From Halothiobacillus neapolitanus c2 (GTDB lineage: Bacteria; Pseudomonadota; Gammaproteobacteria; Halothiobacillales; Halothiobacillaceae), in NCBI RefSeq assembly GCF_000024765.1, contig NC_013422.1:2359501-2423500 (forward strand): a stretch of DNA of 64,000 nucleotides. Reading direction: 5' to 3'. The notes below the pieces were generated by a model. It did no database searches. It saw only the letters and a list, made by a program, of their open reading frames with translations, and was not told where the DNA came from. This document shows positions 17,939 to 25,551 of the stretch, piece after piece (position 1 is the stretch's first letter; each line of letters starts with the position of its first letter). The position numbers and the translations under genes are program-made.

Positions 17939-18796
17939 TCAGGCGACGGCGTATGGCAAGCCTTCCTCGATTGGCAGGGACGGATCGCGAGACCATTCGT
18001 TCCAAGATCCGAAGTAAAGTTTCACGTTCTCGATACCGGCTGACTTCAAAGCGACCAGGGTATTGGATGCGCGCGCACCTTTGAAGCAGTAGAGATACAC
18101 CGGCGTATCCTTAGAGATACCGACGGTGGCACACTCTGCCAGCACTTCTTCCGGCGCCTTGAACATCGGTACGGCGCCCGGCTTCATGAGGCGATACCAC
18201 TCTATCCAGACCGCACCCGGCAGTCGTCCCTTGCGCGGGCAAAAATCTTTGCCGTAGGGGGAGGAACTGGTCCCGATCCACTCATCGATGTCCCGTACAT
18301 CAAGTAAAACGGGGCTCTCGCTGTCCAGAGCAGCCAGAATCTCATCCTTACCGATCATAAGATCAGTGCCCGTATCGATCAGCGGGAAGCTAGCGGGGAT
18401 AGGTGTCGGCACCTCCGTTGAGACTGGCAGCGATTCTGCGAGCCAGGCTTGATAACCGCCATGCAGAATATTCACCTTCGGATAACCGAAGTAGCTCAAC
18501 AGGAAATAACCACGGCACGACATGCCAAAACCTGTATTCATTGCATCTTCGTAGATGATCGCCGTTTCTTTGCCAGACAATCCAGCCTTGCCGAATGTTT
18601 CGGCGAATTTCACTTTCAATTCTTCCAATCCCTCGGGCGAGGACGTTGCCAGAAAGGTAAAAATGTCATGGATATTGACCGCACCGGGAATATGGCCGGC
18701 GGCATAAGCGTCTGGGTTTCGGGCATCAATGACCACTGTTGGCTCGGTATCCATCAGGGTCTTCATTTGGGGGGCGGTTAGCAGGACAGAACTCAT
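17939..18796 (-). CDS. Two-domain rhodanese (thiosulfate/thiol sulfurtransferase)
   Basis: A 285-residue tandem rhodanese. The inactive N-terminal domain reads VVIDARNPDAYAAGHIPGAVNI; the catalytic domain has VLLDVRDIDEWIG and the active-site loop CFKGARAS with Cys237. Such enzymes move sulfane sulfur between donors such as thiosulfate or persulfides and acceptors such as cyanide or thiols. The loop differs from the CRKG-VT loop of classic TST and the CGSGVT loop of mercaptopyruvate sulfurtransferase. The ATG at 18796 follows an AGGAGA ribosome site. It lies 60 bases after the rubredoxin reductase start-to-stop unit, in the operon read from osmC. The acceptor is unknown; cyanide or thiocyanate chemistry would fit the neighbouring cyanase. 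Confidence 0.85.
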   Translation of the reverse strand: MSSVLLTAPQMKTLMDTEPTVVIDARNPDAYAAGHIPGAVNIHDIFTFLATSSPEGLEELKVKFAETFGKAGLSGKETAIIYEDAMNTGFGMSCRGYFLLSYFGYPKVNILHGGYQAWLAESLPVSTEVPTPIPASFPLIDTGTDLMIGKDEILAALDSESPVLLDVRDIDEWIGTSSSPYGKDFCPRKGRLPGAVWIEWYRLMKPGAVPMFKAPEEVLAECATVGISKDTPVYLYCFKGARASNTLVALKSAGIENVKLYFGSWNEWSRDPSLPIEEGLPYAVA

Positions 18797-18856
18797 GGCA
18801 AATCTCCTATGAATCAATGAACAAGAAAGATAATAAGGCATTGTTTTGAATATAAT

Positions 18857-20299
18857 TCATGCTGCGGTGGTAGCCCCAAACAAGGAATCAATCACGATAG
18901 GATGCAGGTACTCGCTTTGCGGCGTGCACCGTCCGGTCAATGCATAGCCCATCAATTGGTTACGAACCAGAAAATCCATACGACAGGCTCCTTTGTCTGC
19001 CTCATTCACCTCATCCGGGGTGTGAACATGCCAGTTGCCAAAATCAGCCACACTCCGATCGGGCGGGCAAACGTTGATTGGAAGGCTGGGGGTTTTGACT
19101 CTTATGGCTGTTGGAAGATGCTCAAATGGTCTGTGCTTTCCAACAAGCGCAGCCGCAACGGTTGCCGCCTGGCGACGAATAGGCTCGATGTAAAAGTAGC
19201 TCCGCCCATCGACCTCAACACAATCACCAATGGCGTAGATGTGCGGATCGCCGGTACACATATTGTCCGCGTTCGCGACGATGCCGCGATTCACATTCAA
19301 CCCCGCCTTTCTGGCCAAATCGGTGTTCGGCACCAGGCCCACCGCAGAGATCACCAGATCCGTGGTCAGTAACTCGCCATCGCTCAAGGTCGCGCGCAAG
19401 CGATTACCGTTTGTGTTCAGCGCCGCGATGCTAATACCGGGCATAAACTCGGTACCGCGCTCACGCAGCGAGGATAATAAGAGACGGGCAACCGGCGTTG
19501 GCACCAACCGTCCAAGAAGTTGTGCCCCAAGATCAAGTAAGGTGACCCGATGCCCGCCCGCTTGAAGGTCTTCAGCGAACTCGACCCCAATCAATCCCGC
19601 CCCGATCAAGGTGACGTGCTGAGGTCCCCTTGAGAGTTTTTCTCGCATCTTGCGATAGCTTGTCAAATCATTAACCCGCAGGATCTGGTCGGCTGCATCG
19701 CCTTCACAGGCAAGGCGACGTTGTGAGGAACCCAGCGCCAGTACCAAGTCGCCATAGGCTACCTTGCCCTTGGTCGTCATCAGCCGCTTATCTTTGGGCT
19801 TGATGCTCAAAACACGCGTGTTTGCCTGCAGGGTCACACCAAGCGCTTCTGCCTTGTCCGGCCCGGATTGTTCGATCAAGTCATCCGCGCTGCGCCCCTG
19901 ACCAATGGCCATGGATAATGATGGCTTGGGATACACACAACCATCATCGGCGGTGATCAACGTGATTTGTCGATCCAAATCCTGCGCACGAAGCTGCTCT
20001 ACAGCAGTCCAACCGGCAATGCCACTGCCGACAATGACGACGGCATCCTCACCACCGATCTGACCCCGCGCACGACGTGGACGAGTCATCGGACCACTGG
20101 ACGCGCGTTGAGCCGCGTATTCTTCCATCGTGATGAAATCAGCCTTGGTTACCCCGCACAACGGGCAGGACCAATCCTCGGGAATGTCTTCAAAGCGGGT
20201 GCCCGGAGCGATGCCACTATCCGGATCGCCCTTGACCTCATCGTATATCCACCCACATATCAGGCAGATCCAACGCGGCGTGTCGTCATTTATGGTCAT
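18857..20299 (-). CDS. Rubredoxin-NAD(P)H:rubredoxin reductase fusion
   Basis: A 480-residue fusion. Residues ~9-55 are a complete rubredoxin with cysteine pairs CLIC (12, 15) and CPLC (45, 48). Residues ~80-480 are a FAD/NAD-linked oxidoreductase with [11 protein letters not shown] near residue 90, a second dinucleotide fold at [16 protein letters not shown] and the closing [16 protein letters not shown](P)H electrons would pass via FAD to the rubredoxin iron and then to a partner enzyme. The best candidate partner is the flavoprotein encoded immediately upstream (31-base gap). Rubredoxin reductases commonly supply alkane hydroxylases or oxygen/ROS-reducing enzymes; none of those is present here. 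The ATG at 20299 is chosen because the longer frame runs into the upstream gene. Confidence 0.88.
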   Translation of the reverse strand: MTINDDTPRWICLICGWIYDEVKGDPDSGIAPGTRFEDIPEDWSCPLCGVTKADFITMEEYAAQRASSGPMTRPRRARGQIGGEDAVVIVGSGIAGWTAVEQLRAQDLDRQITLITADDGCVYPKPSLSMAIGQGRSADDLIEQSGPDKAEALGVTLQANTRVLSIKPKDKRLMTTKGKVAYGDLVLALGSSQRRLACEGDAADQILRVNDLTSYRKMREKLSRGPQHVTLIGAGLIGVEFAEDLQAGGHRVTLLDLGAQLLGRLVPTPVARLLLSSLRERGTEFMPGISIAALNTNGNRLRATLSDGELLTTDLVISAVGLVPNTDLARKAGLNVNRGIVANADNMCTGDPHIYAIGDCVEVDGRSYFYIEPIRRQAATVAAALVGKHRPFEHLPTAIRVKTPSLPINVCPPDRSVADFGNWHVHTPDEVNEADKGACRMDFLVRNQLMGYALTGRCTPQSEYLHPIVIDSLFGATTAA

Positions 20300-20330
20300 G
20301 CGCCCAACCTCACTCTCCTGCTCGATTCGC

Positions 20331-21467
20331 TTAGAGAGCCGCCATGGCATCGATTTCTTTGCGGAGGTGTTTGGTAGCCGGGGTCACGATAGCGACGAAG
20401 TAGGCTTCGCGCAGCTTTCGTTGTGCTGGGGCGTCGTGCAAATAACCACTGGCTCCCGTGTGCAACATGGCGGAATTTGCCGCGCGCAAGGAGAGCTCGG
20501 ACCCGAGCAGCCGCGCCTCCAATACCGTACGCATGAATTCCGCATCCTTGTTGAAAATATCTTCACCCAAACTGGAGATAAGATCGCGCGCATCTTCCAG
20601 CTCCTCGCGCAATTCGTCAGGGCGATCATCCAAATAACAATTCACATGGCCGAGCTTGGGCTCTACGTCCTCGCACAGTTTGATGCACCCTTCAACCAGA
20701 CCAGTCGCCATGCCGGTTTGCATCAGCACAAAACCAGCCTTCATCTTTTTGATATAGGGTATCAGCGGATCACCGAGAACATGGTTCTTGGGTACGAATA
20801 CCTCTTTGAAAGACAACGCATAAGTACCTGTGCCTTCCATGCCACAGAACTTGGCCAGTTGTTTCAATGTCACACCGGGCCAGGAGGTGTTAACCATGGC
20901 CATCACATCGCGCGGCTGATTGCCACCAACCTTGAAAATGGAGCCAAACCAATGATCCGGACCGAGATTCGACACCCATGGCAAGGTACCGTTGAGAAGA
21001 TAGCCGTCTTCTGTTTCGACTGCAGAGAGCAGTAAGGGCTCAATACCGGCTAGATATTTCATGGGGTTGGAGAGTGCAGTACCACCTAAAACCTCACCAC
21101 GGGCAAGCTTGGGCAAAAGAGTTCGCTTGAGATAATCGTTGGCTGACATTTCGACGTACCATGCCGCCACATTCTGAGCCCAGACCATAAAGCCTGTAGA
21201 CATGCACTCCTGGGAGACAATATCCATCGCCTTCAGGGCAGAATTGATATCAAATTCACCGCGGCCATTTTGCGAGGCCAGATGCTGGCAGAAGGCGCCG
21301 GTTTCGCCCAGAGCCCTAAGGACTTCAGCCGGGTAATAACCCTCGTCAATTTTGACAGTCAAAGGAGCAAGCTTATCGCGCACAACATCTCGAACCTGAT
21401 TGAAGAGCAGCTCGCCCTCGGGGATGCCTAGCGGTGGGTTGTTAAGAGTCGCAGCTACTGCGGTCAT
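20331..21467 (-). CDS. Acyl-CoA-dehydrogenase-fold flavoprotein of unknown substrate
   Basis: A 378-residue protein with the acyl-CoA dehydrogenase fold: N-terminal helical domain, middle beta domain ([29 protein letters not shown]) and C-terminal helices ending in LRKEIDA. At the C-terminus, where true acyl-CoA dehydrogenases of the MCAD type carry the catalytic glutamate in YEGTSQIQ, this protein reads [12 protein letters not shown], so that base is missing. The same fold is used by flavin monooxygenases such as DszC and by SfnB-like proteins. With a rubredoxin reductase next door, an oxygenase or other redox role is plausible. Substrate unknown; cyanide-, thiocyanate- or organosulfur-type compounds are guesses from context. 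A TGACATTCTCCTAG-type stretch upstream (read on the plus strand) includes an AGGAG ribosome site. Confidence 0.75.
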   Translation of the reverse strand: MTAVAATLNNPPLGIPEGELLFNQVRDVVRDKLAPLTVKIDEGYYPAEVLRALGETGAFCQHLASQNGRGEFDINSALKAMDIVSQECMSTGFMVWAQNVAAWYVEMSANDYLKRTLLPKLARGEVLGGTALSNPMKYLAGIEPLLLSAVETEDGYLLNGTLPWVSNLGPDHWFGSIFKVGGNQPRDVMAMVNTSWPGVTLKQLAKFCGMEGTGTYALSFKEVFVPKNHVLGDPLIPYIKKMKAGFVLMQTGMATGLVEGCIKLCEDVEPKLGHVNCYLDDRPDELREELEDARDLISSLGEDIFNKDAEFMRTVLEARLLGSELSLRAANSAMLHTGASGYLHDAPAQRKLREAYFVAIVTPATKHLRKEIDAMAAL

Positions 21468-21999
21468 GACATTCTCCTAGAGTAATGAGGCTGCACGACG
21501 AAGCATGCAGCGTAAATCGGCATCAGATCAGCGCGCAGTCCAGAGCAACCGGGCGCGTCATGGTGTTCGCAACAGGTGACCATTTCTTCGCATGTTGCAA
21601 CAGTGCATCTTTTTCAGACTCACTCATCGGATCGACAGTTTCGAGATCGAACTTCACGCGGATGGCGGTGAAACCCAGCGGCTTGTCGTCGTCCAAATCG
21701 CCAGTACCCCACACCGCTGTGACGTTGATGTCACCCTCGATATGGAGTTCGAGTTTCGTCAGCTTGATACCCCGTGCTGTCGCGTTGGCATGGACCCCAA
21801 CCGCCAGGCAAGCGCCCAGTGCGGCCATCAGAGCTTCGGATGGGTTGGGTGCCGTATCCTCACCCAACAGATGCGGCGGTTCGTCCACAATGACCGGATC
21901 GAGGCTCCGGATGTAAGTCAGGTTGCGAAATTGGCCCTCGCAAACGGTCTTGGCTTTCAGGGTAACGATCGTATTCGGGTTGGCCTTACCTTTTTCGGC

Positions 22000-22262
22000 C
22001 AATATAGTTAGTCCATCTCGCTTTCTGTGATACTGATCACAGCCGGCAGGTAGCTGTCGGTGGAAGTGGGATATGCGCCTGCGGATTACGAATTTCTCGG
22101 CCAAATCACCCGATGATCACCGCTTTGGTTTCGAATCTGCAGGTGCGCTTGAGTGCGACAACGAATACTCAGGGCTTGCCGTCACACCGGCTCTCTATAT
22201 TGCCTTCGCAGCGCCCAAGCACGCACATCCCGTGCCTTCAGTCTAGCAGTCCGGAGGTCATC
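22000..22262 (+). ncRNA. Non-coding left end of the IS110 element, candidate bridge RNA region
   Basis: In IS110-group elements such as IS621, the non-coding left end upstream of the recombinase gene is transcribed into a structured bridge RNA that pairs with target and donor DNA. The equivalent region here is 263 bases long and contains short palindromes such as TGTGAT-ACT-GATCACA around 22025-22042. The RNA itself is an inference from family knowledge; promoter and folds were not computed. Confidence 0.4.
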
Positions 22263-23555
22263 ATGAAATCTCAACTCACACTTCAATCTGACGGCGAATT
22301 TGCCGCCTTTATCGGTATCGACTGGGCAGATACCAAGCATGACATTTGTCTGCAGGCTGCGGACGGCGTCCAGCGAGAGTTTGCTGTCCTGCCGCATCGC
22401 CCGGCTGACATTGATGACTGGGTGGTTACCCTGCGGCACAGATTCCACGGCCGACCCGTGGCTATCTGCATCGAGACATCCCGTGGCGCACTGGTCTATG
22501 CACTGCAAAAGTATGATTTCCTGGTCCTGTTCCCGATCAATCCGGCCACACTCGCTAAATACCGGCAAGCCTTCAAGCCCAGCCGTGCCAAGTCAGACCC
22601 AACGGATGCACAGATCGCCCTGGAGATTCTCATGAATCACCGGGATAAGTTGAAGCCACTTCGCCCGCAAAGCTCCGGCATTCGCACGCTGACGCTGCTT
22701 CTGGAGGAGCGCCGCCAGATCGTAGACGAACAGCGGCGCCTCACCAATCGCCTGATCAGCAACCTCAAGCAATACTATCCCCTGGCTCACGAGTGGTTCG
22801 AGAATAAGAACACCACATTGTTCTGTGAGTTCATGGCCCGTTGGCCTACCTTGAAGCAGTTGCGGCAAGCCCGCCGCAAAACCCTGGAAGCCTTCTTCCG
22901 GGAGCACAACTGCCATCACCACAAGCTGGTCGAGGAACGGCTTGCCAGCATCAAGAATGCGGTGCCGTTGACCGAGGATCCCGCCATCATCAGGCCCAAA
23001 CAACTGCTGGTTGAAAGTCTGGTGGAACAGTTGCGGATAACACTCAAGTCCATTGCCCGCTTCGATGCTGAAATCGACGCGCTGGCTCCAACGCTTCCTG
23101 ATTATGACCTGTTCAGGTCATTGCCTGGCGCCGGACCGACACTGGCTCCGCGCTTGCTGGTTGCCTTTGGTGAACAGCGCGACCGCTATTCAAGCGCCGC
23201 CGAAATCCAGATGTATGCCGGCATCGCTCCGGTCACAGAGCGCAGCGGCAAGCAACATTGGGTGCACTGGCGAATGCAATGCCCGACATTTATGCGCCAG
23301 ACCTTTGTTGAGTGGGCCGCATTGACTATTCCCCGCTCCTACTGGGCCAATGCCTACTATCGTCAGCAGCGCGCCAAAGGCGCAGCCCATCAGGCCGCGT
23401 TACGCGCTCTGGCGTTCAAGTGGGCCCGCATCCTGTACCGCTGCTGGCTGACGCGTACACCGTATGATGAGTCGAAATATCTGACTGCACTTAAACGCCG
23501 TGGCTCGACATTGCTGTCGCTGCCGGTCCTCACGGAGGCCGCCCAAACAGCATAA
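22263..23555 (+). CDS. IS110-family transposase (recombinase)
   Basis: A 430-residue recombinase. The N-terminal RuvC-like DEDD domain begins AAFIGIDWADTKHDI, with the later acidic motif SDPTDAQIAL. The C-terminal Transposase_20 domain has LPGAGPTLAPRLLVAFG, IQMYAGIAPVTERSGK and a conserved serine candidate in that segment. The ATG at 22263 is preceded by GGAGG and is preferred over an upstream start at 22113. The gene is intact, so the element could still be active. It is transcribed against osmC. I see no second copy in this window. Confidence 0.92.
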   Translation: MKSQLTLQSDGEFAAFIGIDWADTKHDICLQAADGVQREFAVLPHRPADIDDWVVTLRHRFHGRPVAICIETSRGALVYALQKYDFLVLFPINPATLAKYRQAFKPSRAKSDPTDAQIALEILMNHRDKLKPLRPQSSGIRTLTLLLEERRQIVDEQRRLTNRLISNLKQYYPLAHEWFENKNTTLFCEFMARWPTLKQLRQARRKTLEAFFREHNCHHHKLVEERLASIKNAVPLTEDPAIIRPKQLLVESLVEQLRITLKSIARFDAEIDALAPTLPDYDLFRSLPGAGPTLAPRLLVAFGEQRDRYSSAAEIQMYAGIAPVTERSGKQHWVHWRMQCPTFMRQTFVEWAALTIPRSYWANAYYRQQRAKGAAHQAALRALAFKWARILYRCWLTRTPYDESKYLTALKRRGSTLLSLPVLTEAAQTA

Positions 23556-23730
23556 AAAACACTTGACGACCATCTCAGGGCACAAAGCCGCCAAGCCTTG
23601 TTTGTCGATTTCACGCAATGCCTGGCGGACACAAGCGGGGGCTACGGGTTCTAAAATTGGGGTACTCATGAAATTTCTCCTAGTCTTTGGTTGATGGTAT
23701 CAAGTACAAAACGCTTCTCTGGACTAACAA

Positions 23731-23747
23731 TGCACACCCTGTGCCAA
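23731..23747 (-). promoter_or_regulatory. Candidate sigma-54 promoter of the osmC operon
   Basis: On the minus strand the bases read TTGGCACAGGGTGTGCA: TGGCAC and TGCA with the correct N5-type spacing, a near-consensus -24/-12 element. The expected start site is about 12 bases further left, giving a leader of about 50 bases before the osmC ATG at 23669. Since the IS110 insertion, this promoter drives only the first 29 codons of osmC before reaching the element. Confidence 0.75.
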
Positions 23748-23816
23748 CCAAGCTAAATACCTAATAAACATGTCGTTAAATGAATTAACCCAGTCCTTGC
23801 AGATAAAAACACCCTG

Positions 23817-23890
23817 ATTGTCATCGCTCTATGTCCGACAATGTCAAGTATTAATCGGACAATGTTGCCATTTGATTAGCCGCTTGTCGG
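23817..23890. promoter_or_regulatory. Cluster of activator half-sites between osmC and cynS
   Basis: Two direct repeats, CCGACAATGT at 23835-23844 and CGGACAATGT at 23856-23865, are offset by 21 bases (two helical turns). Inverted partial copies are ATTGTC at 23817-23822 and TTGTCGG at 23884-23890. The core ACAATGT also forms the perfect inverted repeat at 15605-15621. The cluster is about 90-120 bases from the osmC -24 site and about 210 from the cynS one, both suitable enhancer distances. Binding by the NifA-like protein is an inference. Confidence 0.55.
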
Positions 23891-24075
23891 AAACGGAACT
23901 CTATACGCAGTCTCTTAGGAAAATGTTTGGCCTCCCGCGTAGTTTGCTTGCATTCCTTCATCGGGTCGCCCGCAAGATAGTGCAAGGCACAACGTCATGT
24001 ATTGGAAGTAAATTCAATAAACGAAAAGACACGACCGCACAATTAACCGCGTGAGCCGATGTTGCGTGAATCAAC

Positions 24076-24092
24076 TTGGCAGGATTCTTGAT
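24076..24092 (+). promoter_or_regulatory. Candidate sigma-54 promoter of cynS
   Basis: TTGGCAGGATTCTTGAT has TGGCA and TTG at sigma-54 spacing, with the -12 GC changed to GA, so it is weaker than the osmC and importer sites. The predicted start is near 24104, about 50 bases before the cynS ATG. Confidence 0.5.
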
Positions 24093-24152
24093 GTGTATTG
24101 AAATGCGTGCACACGAAGCGCTTTAATAACCACACTAAACGGAGTGATCATT

Positions 24153-24596
24153 ATGATGACCAAAGAAGCCTTGACCGCCCTGATTTTGGAAAAGAAAGCC
24201 GCTCTCTCACTGACTTGGGAAGCCATCGCAGCAGGCATGAGTCTGTCGCCCGTATTTGCCGTTTCGGCTTGTCTCGGCATGAACAGCCTTAAAGAAGAAC
24301 CCGCACAGAAACTGGTGACGCTACTGGATCTGCCTGCCGAAGCCAAAACCATACTCATGGCTTGCCCGACCAAGGTCTGGGACAAAGCCATCCCGACCGA
24401 TCCCTTGATTTATCGCTTTTATGAAGTGATCGGCGTGTATGGCCCGACCATCAAATCGCTGATCCACGAAAAATTCGGTGACGGCATCATGAGTGCCATC
24501 GATTTTTCCATGCACATCGACAAGGAAGAAAATCCGGCGGGCGACCGCGTCGTCGTCACCATGAACGGCAAATTCCTGCCCTACAAATCCTGGTGA
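24153..24596 (+). CDS. cynS: Cyanase (cyanate hydratase)
   Basis: Converts cyanate and bicarbonate to ammonia and carbon dioxide in the cytoplasm, supplying nitrogen and detoxifying cyanate. The 147-residue protein has the N-terminal helical domain and the C-terminal catalytic domain with Arg88 and Glu91 in YRFYEVIG and Ser114 in GIMSAIDF, matching the known catalytic Arg/Glu/Ser set. The end AGDRVVVTMNGKFLPYKSW is standard. GGAG at 24141 favours the ATG at 24153; ATG at 24156 and GTG at 24144 are also in frame. It diverges from the osmC operon and has its own candidate sigma-54 promoter. A weak hairpin follows the stop (about 24596-24631) without a clear T tract. Confidence 0.94.
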   Translation: MMTKEALTALILEKKAALSLTWEAIAAGMSLSPVFAVSACLGMNSLKEEPAQKLVTLLDLPAEAKTILMACPTKVWDKAIPTDPLIYRFYEVIGVYGPTIKSLIHEKFGDGIMSAIDFSMHIDKEENPAGDRVVVTMNGKFLPYKSW

Positions 24597-24819
24597 GCGA
24601 ACCCGTTCTCACGCGTACGGGCAAGTTCGCCCATCGGCCTTTTAGTTTTTGCGTGAGGGGCCTGAACGCGACCGTCCCAGGTAGCCTGTATCCCTGTCAT
24701 AAGTGCCATGCCGCCTGTGTTTCATGAGCGGCCGTCTTTCCGTCTGCTTGGTATTGAGTCCGACCCCATTGATTACGCAGAGAGACTCTCAGGATAGTTA
24801 AATACGTATCCAGAAACGG

Positions 24820-25551
24820 TCACGCATGTGAGCCGAGCTTGCTTGTGTCGGCAAGTACGATCTGGGCGCGGATCGGGCGGTGATCGGATGCGATACGCAC
24901 CAGGGGGTGATCGATGGCATCCTGACGAATGAATTCGATCGCGCCGGCCAGCCAGATGGCGTCGAGCGCCATGAACGGACGGTGAGCCGGAAAGCTGGCC
25001 GGTGTGTTCAAGCGGCGGAATGATTGATGCAGCGACCTGAGGGTGCCCGGGCCGGGCCACCATTCATTGAAATCGCCGATCAGGAGACGATGGGTCGGGT
25101 GATCTCCTGCGCGATGGGCGTGGGCATGGGCATGGATGCGTTCGACCTGGTACCTGCGCTCCCATCTTTTCAATCCCAGATGCGCAACCCAGATGGCCAA
25201 TCGTTGGGATTGATGCGTCACTTCGGCACACAGTAATTGACGGCGCTCGCGGCCGGGCACGGAGAGGTCAAGGCTAGGCTGTTCGGTCAGCGGCAGGCGG
25301 CTGAGCAACATGTTGCCAAAATAGCTGCCGGGCAGCGGGCCGGCACGCGTGGTCACAAAGTGAGTCGCATAGCCTGCTGCCTGCGCCCATCGGATCAGCA
25401 GATCGTCGTGCAAATCGGTCAGCACGACTTCCTGCAGACCGATCAGATCGGCATCGATCAGTTCGATGACCCGCCAGATGCGCGCCAGATCAAGGCGCCG
25501 ATCACGACCGATCCCCGCGTGTATATTCCAGGTGGCGACCGTAAGTATCAC
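24820..25551 (-). CDS. Endonuclease/exonuclease/phosphatase-family hydrolase
   Basis: A 243-residue protein of the EEP superfamily with the metal-binding motifs TWNIHAGIG near the start, GLQEV, the central GDFNEWWPG and the C-terminal SDHRPI. Substrates in this superfamily range from nucleic acids to phospholipids. The ATG overlaps the last codons of the upstream PLD-VTT gene by four bases, so the two are probably coupled. The pairing with a phospholipase-D-like membrane protein suggests phospholipid or phosphodiester turnover at the membrane. The 223 bases between it and cynS show no gene. Confidence 0.82.
   Translation of the reverse strand: MILTVATWNIHAGIGRDRRLDLARIWRVIELIDADLIGLQEVVLTDLHDDLLIRWAQAAGYATHFVTTRAGPLPGSYFGNMLLSRLPLTEQPSLDLSVPGRERRQLLCAEVTHQSQRLAIWVAHLGLKRWERRYQVERIHAHAHAHRAGDHPTHRLLIGDFNEWWPGPGTLRSLHQSFRRLNTPASFPAHRPFMALDAIWLAGAIEFIRQDAIDHPLVRIASDHRPIRAQIVLADTSKLGSHA

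Larger units (their letters stand above)
22000..23582 (+). mobile_element. IS110-family insertion sequence (about 1583 bp)
   Basis: Boundaries are deduced from the interrupted osmC frame: CAA (a Leu codon on the minus strand) occurs at both junctions, 22000-22002 and 23583-23585, so the exact ends could slide by up to three bases. The element has no evident terminal inverted repeats, as is usual for IS110. It has a 263-base non-coding left end, one transposase gene, and only 27 bases after its stop. A subterminal CCATCTC occurs near both ends (22013-22019 and 23570-23576). The long left end and short right end are those of the IS110 group rather than IS1111. Confidence 0.85.
21523..23669 (-). 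pseudogene. OsmC-family protein gene interrupted by an IS110-family element
   Basis: The gene starts with ATG at 23669, preceded by GGAGAAATTTC, and runs 29 codons to QGLAAL (Leu codon at 23583-23585). The remaining 158 codons continue at 21999 as AEKGKANPN and end at 21523. Joining the halves restores one open frame of 187 residues with OsmC features: TVCEGQFRN, VDEPPHLLGEDTAPNPSEALMAALGACLAVG (reactive Cys) and KLELHIEGDI. OsmC proteins reduce organic hydroperoxides or handle persulfides using paired cysteines; only one obvious conserved cysteine motif (ALGACL) is seen besides TVCEG. It is the first gene of the minus-strand operon, so the insertion probably cuts the downstream genes from their promoter. 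The 3' part stays open into the element to a TTG at 22104. Confidence 0.85.

Noticed and set aside
20130-21035. Long plus-strand open frame antisense to the flavoprotein gene
   Set aside because: The minus-strand frame has clear acyl-CoA-dehydrogenase and rubredoxin motifs; the antisense frame is a codon-bias shadow.
22013-23576. CCATCTC repeats as the true ends of the IS110 element
   Set aside because: Joining the flanks at these repeats puts a stop in the osmC frame, whereas joining at CAA (22000 / 23583) restores it exactly.
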